The position numbers were made by a program, and so were the translations under genes. From an uncultured Sporosarcina sp. (GTDB lineage: Bacteria > Bacillota > Bacilli > Bacillales_A > Planococcaceae): 64,000 nt of DNA. The DNA lies in NCBI GenBank assembly GCA_947644645.1, contig CANSAF010000009.1, positions 1 through 64,000 on the forward strand, written 5' to 3'. Positions 42,307 to 48,383 of this stretch are shown here, one piece after another; the stretch's first letter is position 1; each line of letters opens with the position of its first letter. The notes under the pieces were generated by a model, which was not told where the DNA came from, did not search any database, and saw only the letters and a list, made by a program, of their open reading frames with translations.

Positions 42307-42442
42307 CTTCATCGTCCTCCTGACAGTCTTCACATAATGTTGGATAGCCTGGTGCATCATTTCCTGCAAAGTATTCTTCTGTCCAAGAACCGCACCCACC
42401 GCATAAAGCTCCTTCAATCATTAAATCTGCAATTTCACCCAC
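42287..42442 (-). CDS. 51-aa zinc-ribbon protein (GTG start)
   Basis: MGEIADLMIEGALCGGCGSW then GYPTLCEDCQEDDEDD. CGGC and CEDC pairs form the zinc site; the MGExADxMIEGxxC opening is recurrent in Firmicute phages. AAGGAGGG 7 bases upstream. Confidence 0.75.
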   Translation of the reverse strand: MGEIADLMIEGALCGGCGSWTEEYFAGNDAPGYPTLCEDCQEDDEDDSFRR

Positions 42443-42466
42443 GTGTGTTCCCTCCTTGTAATTTGA

Positions 42467-42511
42467 GGGGTTTCGTATTAAGATGAAGATGAATATATTT
42501 AACGAAACCCC
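42467..42511 (-). promoter_or_regulatory. Leader hairpin of the zinc-ribbon gene
   Basis: GGGGTTTCGT (42467-42476) and ACGAAACCCC (42502-42511) are perfect 10-base inverted arms with a 25-base AT-rich loop, placed between the 67-aa gene and the zinc-ribbon start. A second short stem (AACTCGCTG/CAGCGGGTT) follows at 42514-42537. With no T-run it looks like an mRNA processing or stability element rather than a terminator. Confidence 0.5.
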
Positions 42512-42536
42512 AGAACTCGCTGCGCCAACAGCGGGT

Positions 42537-42740
42537 TTATTTTTTGTCATCGAGATTGATTTCTCTTAACTGCTCATAAACAATTCCAAGCGCGTGGTTA
42601 AGCGCCAATCGAGTTGCGTGTTTGCTTTCTTTGTCGATTTCATCGTCCAATGGATCGCTTTTAATGTTGTTGATTTCGTCAACCAATCTTTCGGCTACTT
42701 CCAACAAGGCTTGGTAAGCGATGTAGTTTTGATCCTCCAT
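42537..42740 (-). CDS. 67-aa helical early protein
   Basis: MEDQNYIAYQALLEVAERLV then DEINNIKSDPLDDEID and HATRLALNHALGIVYEQLRE. All-helical, acidic. GAGGTG 6 bases upstream. Unrecognised. Confidence 0.6.
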   Translation of the reverse strand: MEDQNYIAYQALLEVAERLVDEINNIKSDPLDDEIDKESKHATRLALNHALGIVYEQLREINLDDKK

Positions 42741-42918
42741 TTAACTCACCTCTTTCCAGTGGTACGTACTCATCCTGACCGATTACGTTCTCGATACCTT
42801 TTGCAAGGACACATCCCTTGAATGTCTTATCAACTTCTAAAACGTCTCCAGCTCGATACATCCCACAATCAAGAAACGGTGCTACGATTAAAATTGAATC
42901 GCCTGCCTTTACAGTCAT
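42679..42918 (-). CDS. 79-aa hypothetical beta protein
   Basis: MTVKAGDSILIVAPFLDCGM then YRAGDVLEVDKTFKGCVLA, a small barrel resembling phage early proteins with a KAGDxI opening. The last 20 residues overlap the next gene by 62 bases, so the functional end may be shorter. GAGGTG 7 bases upstream. Confidence 0.6.
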   Translation of the reverse strand: MTVKAGDSILIVAPFLDCGMYRAGDVLEVDKTFKGCVLAKGIENVIGQDEYVPLERGELNGGSKLHRLPSLVGSSRKIG

Positions 42919-42995
42919 CGTTTACACCTCGCTTGTCTGAAAAACTTCGAAATATACAGTCTTTCTTGCAACGTCAAACGGTTCCAAAGCTTCAC
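42915..42995 (-). CDS. Possible 26-aa basic peptide
   Basis: GTG-started MKLWNRLTLQERLYISKFFR then QARCKR. Start overlaps the previous stop and its stop overlaps the next ATG (ATGA), so translational coupling is possible, but no ribosome site is seen. Confidence 0.3.
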   Translation of the reverse strand: MKLWNRLTLQERLYISKFFRQARCKR

Positions 42996-43129
42996 CATGT
43001 CGCGATCACGACAAATGCCGTCCAAACAACTGCACCGATTAAAATACCGTAAAACCAAAGTCCGTCCGAAAGATTCAATCGCTCGTCCTCTTCCAATGGG
43101 AAGAAAAAACTGTTGATTTTGTTAATCAT
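42992..43129 (-). CDS. 45-aa single-helix membrane protein
   Basis: MINKINSFFFPLEEDERLNL then SDGLWFYGILIGAVVWTAFV and VIATW. One C-terminal transmembrane helix with an acidic cytosolic start. AAAGGAG 9 bases upstream. Unrecognised. Confidence 0.65.
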   Translation of the reverse strand: MINKINSFFFPLEEDERLNLSDGLWFYGILIGAVVWTAFVVIATW

Positions 43130-43159
43130 TCCATTCGCTCCTTTCTGATGGTCCTGAAT

Positions 43160-43235
43160 CCCATCAAAGCGCCCCAGATATTAGGGGGAACATAATTCTT
43201 TAGGAGGAAATTATGCTCTGGGACACTTTGACGGG
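43160..43235. repeat. Long imperfect hairpin with AGGAGG in the loop
   Basis: Arms 43160-43178 and 43217-43235 pair at 16 of 19 positions. Inside, CATAATT (43191-43197) pairs with AATTATG (43209-43215), leaving CTTTAGGAGGA as the loop. On the plus strand this places a ribosome site in the loop and the ATG of a 22-codon frame (43213-43281) in the stem. A second hairpin (GACGGGAGC/GCTCCGTC, about 43230-43251) follows. Confidence 0.55.
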
Positions 43236-43254
43236 AGCCAAATGCTCCGTCATG

Positions 43255-43320
43255 TGTTATAATGTTTTTATAGGTGTATGAGTTAAGCCGATTGACGTGC
43301 CCGCGTTGATCGGTTTTTTT
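43255..43320 (+). ncRNA. Candidate antisense RNA with strong terminator
   Basis: An extended -10 box TG-T-TATAAT (43255-43263) on the plus strand is followed by about 25 bases and the hairpin CCGATTGACG-TGCCCG-CGTTGATCGG (10 pairs with two wobbles) and T7. The transcript would be about 50 nt and fully complementary to the 3' half of the leftward 49-aa gene. It shares the TGTGTTATA(A/C)T box with the candidate RNA at 26908. Confidence 0.5.
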
Positions 43321-43406
43321 ATTGTCTTAATATCAATTCCTGCTTGTTCCATCTTTCTCACAAATTTTGCTAGTTCTTCTTTTAACAGTTCCGATTCCGT
43401 CTTCAT
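43257..43406 (-). CDS. 49-aa early protein opposite antisense RNA
   Basis: MKTESELLKEELAKFVRKME then QAGIDIKTIKKPINAGTSIG and LTHTPIKTL. AGGAGG stands 6 bases before the ATG. Helical start, basic end. Its 3' half is covered by a plus-strand promoter-terminator unit. Confidence 0.6.
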   Translation of the reverse strand: MKTESELLKEELAKFVRKMEQAGIDIKTIKKPINAGTSIGLTHTPIKTL

Positions 43407-43415
43407 GATTGCCTC

Positions 43416-43694
43416 CTAAATTAGTAAGTGGATGAATCCTGCTACTGTATTTGCTACTGTTGTTAAAATCTCTGGGACTGCTGTTAATATTTCAGTACCA
43501 TAAAGAAATGCGATTCCTAAATCCATAGCTTGTGTCGCTATCGTCCAATCCTTAAACATGCTTGTTGGTGGTTCTTTTCTTCCAGATTCAATTTTTGAAA
43601 CGTCTGACTGATTAATGTTTAATTCACACGCTAGATCAGCTTGACTCATACCTTCTTTCATTCTGCAATGTTTTAAAAATGCTCCTAAACTCAT
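43416..43694 (-). CDS. XRE-family HTH regulator with hydrophobic C-terminus
   Basis: 92 aa from MSLGAFLKHCRMKEGMSQAD, chosen because GGGGAAC lies 5 bases upstream. HTH residues 15-45 (QADLACELNINQSDVSKIES) are followed by GRKEPP. The C-terminal 35 residues are hydrophobic (LGIAFLYGTEILTAV, ILTTVANTVAGFIHLLI) and may touch the membrane. Two palindromic sites just upstream suggest autoregulation. Confidence 0.8.
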   Translation of the reverse strand: MSLGAFLKHCRMKEGMSQADLACELNINQSDVSKIESGRKEPPTSMFKDWTIATQAMDLGIAFLYGTEILTAVPEILTTVANTVAGFIHLLI

Positions 43695-43717
43695 TTCCTG
43701 TTCCCCTCTCCCCCAAT

Positions 43718-43759
43718 ATTCCAATTTGGAATAATGACTTGTTTATTCCGAATCGGAAT
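43718..43759. promoter_or_regulatory. Paired operators of the XRE regulator
   Basis: ATTCCAATTTGGAAT (43718-43732) and ATTCCGAATCGGAAT (43745-43759) are palindromes of the form ATTCC-N5-GGAAT, 27 bases centre to centre, directly upstream of the regulator start. The spacing and symmetry fit cooperative binding of a dimeric HTH protein. Confidence 0.7.
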
Positions 43760-43856
43760 AGGGATTCTTGTAGTCTCTTGATATACTAAGGTTGTAAGTG
43801 AGTGACCCCTCCTTACAACCTCGATATTGTAAGGGGCTTGCCCGCCCCTCCTCGAA

Positions 43857-44051
43857 TTACTTAAGTGTTTTAACAACACTTTCCAATAGATTGATAATCT
43901 GTTCTAAATCCTCTTTAGTTGCGACGATTTCCGCGGCATTTACTTCTTCGCCTTCTGGACCATCCATTAGATAAATCGTCGCCAACTCTTCATCGATAAC
44001 AGATGCCCCGATTTGAAATTCCTCGGTGATTAGTTCAAGTTTTTTAAGCAT
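43857..44051 (-). CDS. 64-aa acidic early protein
   Basis: MLKKLELITEEFQIGASVID then EELATIYLMDGPEGEEVNAA and DLEQIINLLESVVKTLK. Strand-rich start with an acidic helix at the end. Starts on the TAATG stop of the Rha gene. A 152-base gap with two operators and a GGTTGTAAG/CTTACAACC repeat follows. Unknown role. Confidence 0.65.
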   Translation of the reverse strand: MLKKLELITEEFQIGASVIDEELATIYLMDGPEGEEVNAAEIVATKEDLEQIINLLESVVKTLK

Positions 44052-44824
44052 TAAGCTCCCAACCCTTCTGGATTAACCTTATGTGCGATTGCCATCTCTT
44101 TCACGATTGCTAGATAAATCTCTGTTAATCTTGCATCGTTTCCTATTACATCGAGTTTGTTAAATCCTTTAATTTTTGTTGGAGAAATAATTCCTCTTGC
44201 ATGAGCTTCTTTTTTCAAGTTCTCCAAACGAACGTTCAGACGACACTTTGCTCGATTTTCTAGCATTTGATAACTATCGCTACGAACTTTTCGATATTGG
44301 TCTCCTCCGCCCAATGTCATTGCGATGCGATTCAGTATTGCGTTCGTTTTATTCTTCCAATCAGCATCGACTTTCAATGAAACGACTTCTGTAACTCTTT
44401 CTTGTTCCGCTTCCAGTTGATCCATGCGTACATCTTGCTGTTGCATTTTAATTTGCGTAGTTGCAACTGCTGTGAAGATTTGGTTAAACATTTGGAGTTC
44501 TGGACTTAGTTGTGATGCGTCGATTTGATTTCGTTTAACGTGACCCTCTAACTCTTCGATGTGTTGAATAACTTTATATCGAGTTTTCGCATCGTATTTT
44601 AAAGCTAGTTGCATTGCACCTTTTTTGCCGAAGGTGTAACAAGGTCTTTCTTGGTTATTTTTGTCACGATATGAGCCGAGGGAGAAAATTCCCCGGGCGA
44701 TTTCTTCGCCCAACGCATCCATTTCTCTTCTAACGTCTTTCATTACATCTGCATGTCTTTTTTCTGTGACTTCCGCAACATCCAAGCTAGTCATTTTCAC
44801 TTCATTTGTGATTAATTGATTCAT
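44051..44824 (-). CDS. Rha-family antirepressor/regulator
   Basis: 257 aa. N-terminal Rha domain: MTSLDVAEVTEKRHADVMKD, FSLGSYRDKNNQERPCYTF, GKKGAMQLALKYDAKTRYKV. The C-terminal half, from about residue 160, is an ORF6C-like DNA-binding domain (NKTNAILNRIAMTLGGGDQY). These proteins modulate phage development and override repression. AGGAGGG 7 bases upstream. Confidence 0.9.
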   Translation of the reverse strand: MNQLITNEVKMTSLDVAEVTEKRHADVMKDVRREMDALGEEIARGIFSLGSYRDKNNQERPCYTFGKKGAMQLALKYDAKTRYKVIQHIEELEGHVKRNQIDASQLSPELQMFNQIFTAVATTQIKMQQQDVRMDQLEAEQERVTEVVSLKVDADWKNKTNAILNRIAMTLGGGDQYRKVRSDSYQMLENRAKCRLNVRLENLKKEAHARGIISPTKIKGFNKLDVIGNDARLTEIYLAIVKEMAIAHKVNPEGLGA

Positions 44825-44851
44825 AGTGTTACCCTCCTATATAAATGTTTT

Positions 44852-45157
44852 TTAAACTGCATTGAAATAACCTGTGTTGTTTTCCACCCAATCCAAATTG
44901 TTGTCGATCCATTCGAACAATCTATCTCTTGGGATTAAAACGCCAGCTTCACGAAGCACTGGGAAATCTGGTCTGCCCAACAATTCCGAAGCCTTCCAAG
45001 ATTTAATGTGAAGAACTTCTTTAAGCATCGTCACTGTAAGCAAAGGTGGTAGTTCGTGTCCTCCGAAATCATTCCCAATCATCTTCTTCATTTCCTCTGC
45101 CAACATTGGTACAAGTGCTGCTGCTAATTTTTCGTAATCGAATTCCATAGTGAGCAT
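44852..45157 (-). CDS. Excisionase-like HTH protein
   Basis: 101 aa from MLTMEFDYEKLAAALVPML, chosen because AAAGGAG lies 8 bases upstream. The C-terminal half (LLTVTMLKEVLHIKSWKASE, LLGRPDFPVLREAGVLI, PRDRLFEWIDNN) is an HTH_17/excisionase-like winged helix. Likely a directionality factor or early DNA-binding protein. Confidence 0.75.
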   Translation of the reverse strand: MLTMEFDYEKLAAALVPMLAEEMKKMIGNDFGGHELPPLLTVTMLKEVLHIKSWKASELLGRPDFPVLREAGVLIPRDRLFEWIDNNLDWVENNTGYFNAV

Positions 45158-45366
45158 TTTGTTCGCTCCTTTCTTTGTTTTGTGTCGTTCTATACAACTA
45201 GAATTAGTTTGATAACTTTTAACAGGTCGAACCTTTTTAACCCTTCGCACCCACTAATCAAAATTCAAAGTCATGGCGATTGGCTATTGCTGTCGCTCGC
45301 TCCGTTGAGGTCTTGGCGTAACTCCGCTCGTTTGAAAAGTGATTACTGAGTGCGAAAAGATGTTTT
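45158..45366. other. Intergenic region with large inverted repeat
   Basis: Between the excisionase-like gene and the Cro-like gene, TTCGCACCCACTAATCA (45244-45260) and TGATTACTGAGTGCGAA (45340-45356) are inverted with 15 of 17 matches; TTCAAA/TTTGAA (45264-45269, 45331-45336) extends the stem. The 60-base loop is GC-richer than the surroundings and could fold further. No coding frame with a ribosome site is seen. It could be a structured leader, a processed RNA or a terminator region without T-run. Confidence 0.5.
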
Positions 45367-45609
45367 TTATACGACTTCTGTTGCTTCTTCATCATTAAGC
45401 GTATCGCTTAACTCATGCTCAAAAAAATCCCTAACATCTACTTCGAGAGCCTTTGCAATTTCCTGTAAGGATTCAACATTAGGGACTCTTCTACCGACTG
45501 AAATGCCGTAATACCAAGCGACCGTCTTCCCGCAACTTTCAGCAATATGGGTCTTAGTAACACCTTTACTGATTCTAATTTCTTCTATTTTCAAGTGTAC
45601 TGGCTTCAT
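45367..45609 (-). CDS. Cro-like XRE regulator
   Basis: 80 aa. HTH (KIEEIRISKGVTKTHIAESC, GKTVAWYYGISVGRRVPNVE) followed by a short acidic tail. It is the first gene of the leftward operon and is divergent from the repressor, as Cro-type genes are. GGGAGGGG 7 bases upstream. One copy of the immunity operator (45396-45410) lies inside the 3' end. Confidence 0.85.
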   Translation of the reverse strand: MKPVHLKIEEIRISKGVTKTHIAESCGKTVAWYYGISVGRRVPNVESLQEIAKALEVDVRDFFEHELSDTLNDEEATEVV

Positions 45610-45736
45610 GTTTTCACCCCTCCCAAGTAAGCGTAACGCTTAACTTGTTCCAAGTATAAACTAAGCGTTACGCATAAGTCAAGAGAAAAAATAAAATAAA
45701 TAAGCGAATCGCACAATAAGTTAAACGTAACGCTTA
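45396..45736. promoter_or_regulatory. Immunity operators (five TAAGCG-type sites)
   Basis: Near-palindromes of TAAGCGTAACGCTTA occur at 45396-45410 (inside cro), 45628-45642, 45662-45676, 45701-45715 and 45722-45736. Half-sites TAAGCG/CGCTTA are strongly kept; the last two have one weaker half. They overlap both divergent promoters, so a repressor bound there would silence the early operon and set its own level. Confidence 0.75.
45653..45682 (-). promoter_or_regulatory. Early leftward promoter
   Basis: On the minus strand TTGACT (45677-45682) and TATACT (45653-45658) are separated by 18 bases. An operator (45662-45676) fills the spacer, and another overlaps the downstream leader. Confidence 0.75.
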
Positions 45737-45749
45737 AATCTGTTATATT
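45721..45749 (+). promoter_or_regulatory. Repressor (rightward) promoter
   Basis: TTAAAC (45721-45726), 17 bases and TATATT (45744-45749), with an extended TG-T before the -10, precede the repressor start by about 20 bases. An operator overlaps the -35 and spacer, allowing autorepression. Confidence 0.65.
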
Positions 45750-45767
45750 AAATTTGAGGTGTTTATT

Positions 45768-46220
45768 ATGGCTATAATAGGAAAGAGATTAAAGGAAGCC
45801 CGATCTGAGGCGCGATATACACAACTGGAAGCCGCTAAAGTATTAGGAATATCCAACGGTACTCTTTCTGGTTACGAAAGAAATTATCGTGATCCAGATA
45901 CTGAAATTTTAAACAGAATGGCTAACCTTTACGATGTTTCAGTAGAGTGGCTCATGGGGCGTACCGAGGAAAAGAAAACCGATTGGAACTCAAAATTGCC
46001 AGAGTTAACTGAAAAAGAAGAGCGTGACATCGCGAAAGATTTAGAAGATATGTTGAGTAATTTAAATTCGAAAGACGGTTATGCTGCTTTTGACGGTCGA
46101 TCTATGGATGATATGGATGAAGAAGATAAAGAGTTACTTATTGCATCACTAGAAAACTCATTACGACTAGCCAAAAGAATGGCGAAACAAAAATTTACAC
46201 CGAAAAAATATAGAGATTAG
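45768..46220 (+). CDS. CI-like repressor (ImmR type)
   Basis: 150 aa from MAIIGKRLKEARSEARYTQL, chosen because GAGGTG lies 7 bases upstream. N-terminal HTH (LEAAKVLGISNGTLSGYERN then YRDPDTEILNRMANLYDVSV and EWLMGRT). The C-terminal half is acidic and helical with no S24 peptidase motif. It is followed by an ImmA/IrrE peptidase, so induction is likely by proteolysis in trans rather than self-cleavage. Confidence 0.88.
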   Translation: MAIIGKRLKEARSEARYTQLEAAKVLGISNGTLSGYERNYRDPDTEILNRMANLYDVSVEWLMGRTEEKKTDWNSKLPELTEKEERDIAKDLEDMLSNLNSKDGYAAFDGRSMDDMDEEDKELLIASLENSLRLAKRMAKQKFTPKKYRD

Positions 46221-46238
46221 CATAAAGGAGTGATCCCC

Positions 46239-46664
46239 TTGCCTAAAAATACGGCTATTAAAATGATTAAAGCGCATAATACGAATAATCCTTTTGAAAT
46301 TGCTGCCGAAAGAGGTATTACACTCCTTTATGAACCACTTGGAGAAACTTTAGGCTATTATAATTGTTATAAGCGTATACAATTTATACATATTAATAAT
46401 GTGTTAAACGAGCGATTGCAAAGATTTGTTTGTGCTCATGAGTTGGGGCATGCAATTTTGCACCGTGATTCCAACACATCATTTTTGAAAGCGAATACCT
46501 TTTACTCAATCGATAAACTTGAAGTTGAAGCGAATTCTTTTGCTGTAGAATTGCTAATTCCAGATGAGATTATCTATCAATATAACGACAGTAACTTATC
46601 TATTAATGAAGTAGCAGGAATTTACGGCATACCGAAGGAGGTTGTTCACCTTAAAAAAATCTGA
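46239..46664 (+). CDS. ImmA/IrrE-family metallopeptidase (antirepressor protease)
   Basis: 141 aa from a TTG 8 bases after AAAGGAG (GTG 9 bases earlier is too close to it). The zinc motif CAHELGHAILH is at about residue 68-78, with downstream Glu in KLEVEANSFAVELLIP. In ICEBs1 and phi105-like elements ImmA cleaves the repressor after DNA damage. The adjacency to the repressor gene supports that role here. Confidence 0.9.
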   Translation: MPKNTAIKMIKAHNTNNPFEIAAERGITLLYEPLGETLGYYNCYKRIQFIHINNVLNERLQRFVCAHELGHAILHRDSNTSFLKANTFYSIDKLEVEANSFAVELLIPDEIIYQYNDSNLSINEVAGIYGIPKEVVHLKKI

Positions 46665-46755
46665 ACCTTCATTGGTTTGTTTTTTTACAGAAAAATTAGG
46701 TACATAGAATTAAGTTAACTTAGTGAGACTAATTCCACAGGAGGAGATTCATAAT

Positions 46756-47451
46756 ATGAAAAAACTATTAGCCGCCCTAACCGCTGTAACATTAAGTTTC
46801 GCTCTAGTTGGATGTAATGGTACGAAACCAAAGGAAAATGATGTTCCAACGAAAAAAGAACCGTCACAAGCTGAACAAAAAACTGTTTCAAATGATGAAA
46901 AAAAGAGTTCAAACGAAGATTTAGAGCAAGAGGAGGTCAGTGGAACATTAACTAAAGTTGGGCAAATTGCCAAAGAAGATCATTACACAGTAGAATTAAT
47001 GAAAGCCAAAGAAGTGAATGAAGTAATCGACATCGCACCGTTGAAAGTCGTGGTTCAAAACCTCAAAATTTTAAAGGTTAGCGATATGACTGACGAAGCT
47101 AAAGAATCATTCTCAATGTATACAGATGAAATAATTGAAGACTCATTTACTTATATCCAGGTTAGTTATACTGCTGAAAACACTGAGGAAAAGAATATTG
47201 ATTGGTTTAATCTAATGAATGTTGTAACAGATAAAGGACAACAAATCGATGCGAATGTAAGAGATTTCGTATTCAACGATGCTGATTTCAATTCTGCGTT
47301 TCTAGGTAAAGTGAAAAAAGAATTTGTAGATGGTCTTATATTAAAAGATTCAGATATTAGTAAAGTCAAATTGATTTTCGGTTATACCATGAACAGCGAC
47401 GACTTCAGTAGAATCACTCCAGAACAACAAGTAGAATACAATTTGGATTAA
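46756..47451 (+). CDS. Prophage lipoprotein in lysogeny module
   Basis: 231 aa from MKKLLAALTAVTLSFALVGC, with GGAGGAG upstream. Type II signal peptide with lipobox LVGC, then a low-complexity Lys/Glu/Ser linker (residues 22-60), then a globular domain (about 65-231) rich in beta strands (VAKEVNEVIDIAPLKVVV-like, FTYIQVSYTAENTEEKNI), reminiscent of extracellular DUF4352-type folds. Lipoproteins at this place block superinfection in phage TP-J34; here that is inference. Confidence 0.8.
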   Translation: MKKLLAALTAVTLSFALVGCNGTKPKENDVPTKKEPSQAEQKTVSNDEKKSSNEDLEQEEVSGTLTKVGQIAKEDHYTVELMKAKEVNEVIDIAPLKVVVQNLKILKVSDMTDEAKESFSMYTDEIIEDSFTYIQVSYTAENTEEKNIDWFNLMNVVTDKGQQIDANVRDFVFNDADFNSAFLGKVKKEFVDGLILKDSDISKVKLIFGYTMNSDDFSRITPEQQVEYNLD

Positions 47452-47470
47452 ATTATATAGGAGGGATTAA

Positions 47471-48259
47471 ATGGGTTTATTTTTATCAATCGTCGGTTTT
47501 TTAATGGTTCCGTTTGCAATTGTGTGGTTAATCTTCAACTTTGTTAAAAAGAAACAGAAATTACTCCCCTCTTTATCCATCGTCGCAGGTATTATTATTT
47601 GTTTATCAGGCTTGTGGATAGTCGGATTAAATGTAACACCTGAAGAACTTGCCGAACTCGAACGAACAAAACAAGAAAGAGTTGACGCTAAATTAGAAGC
47701 CGAAAGACTTGAAAAAGAAGAATTGGAGAAAAAAGAACAAGCTGAGATAGAAAGGAAAAAAGACGAGCAAGAACGGATAAAAGAAATGGAAAAGCAAACA
47801 GAAATTGAGGAAGCCAATCAAAATGAAAAGAAAAAACTAGAGGAAAAAGAAAAAGAGTTAAATGAACGTGAACGAGCATTAAAGAAACGCGAACAAGAAG
47901 AAACAGAAAAGAAAAAAGAAGAAAAAGTTCAAAAAAATGTGGTAAAAACACTTGCAGATATTAGCGACGAAGAAGCTAATACTCTTTACACGGTTATCTT
48001 ATCAATTATTTTGGGCAGTGATGGAAGAATAAGTGATGTAAGGCCGGATTCCGACGATGACTGGAGTAATACTAATATCTACGTGAGTAACGAATGGCAT
48101 TCTTTAAGTAAAGAGGAACAGAAAACTGTATCTGATACACTTGGAGGGGAAATTCGAGATACTATTATTGATGTAGGGTTATCTGACGAACCAAAAATAA
48201 ATTTTATTGATGAAGATGGCAAGGTGGTAGCTTACTCAACCGTAGACGAATCATTTTAA
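47471..48259 (+). CDS. Membrane-anchored coiled-coil protein
   Basis: 262 aa. Two N-terminal transmembrane helices (FLSIVGFLMVPFAIVWLIFN; LPSLSIVAGIIICLSGLWIV), then a Glu/Lys/Arg-rich coiled coil over about 60-155 with heptads of EKEE/KKRE, then a small globular C-terminus (TLYTVILSIILGSDGRISDV, NIYVSNEWHSLSKEEQKTV). The same operon as the lipoprotein. Probably expressed in lysogens; function unknown. Confidence 0.75.
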   Translation: MGLFLSIVGFLMVPFAIVWLIFNFVKKKQKLLPSLSIVAGIIICLSGLWIVGLNVTPEELAELERTKQERVDAKLEAERLEKEELEKKEQAEIERKKDEQERIKEMEKQTEIEEANQNEKKKLEEKEKELNERERALKKREQEETEKKKEEKVQKNVVKTLADISDEEANTLYTVILSIILGSDGRISDVRPDSDDDWSNTNIYVSNEWHSLSKEEQKTVSDTLGGEIRDTIIDVGLSDEPKINFIDEDGKVVAYSTVDESF

Positions 48260-48288
48260 TTGAACAAGTAAATTATTTTGGTGGAACC

Positions 48289-48309
48289 GCCCTTTCTGGG
48301 CTTTTCTTT
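48289..48309 (+). terminator. Weak terminator before integrase
   Basis: GCCC-TTTCT-GGGC is a 4-pair stem followed by TTTTCTTT on the plus strand. It ends the surface-protein pair ahead of the integrase leader. Confidence 0.45.
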
Positions 48310-48383
48310 CAACCTAAAAAAGAACATACATTCCTTAAGGAGGTGAGATAGCAAAAGCTTTTAAATATACGAGGAGGGATTGC

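Noticed and set aside
43691..43879. 62-aa frame across the operator region
   Set aside because: No ribosome site, covers operator palindromes and the 3' end of another gene, and its composition is not protein-like.
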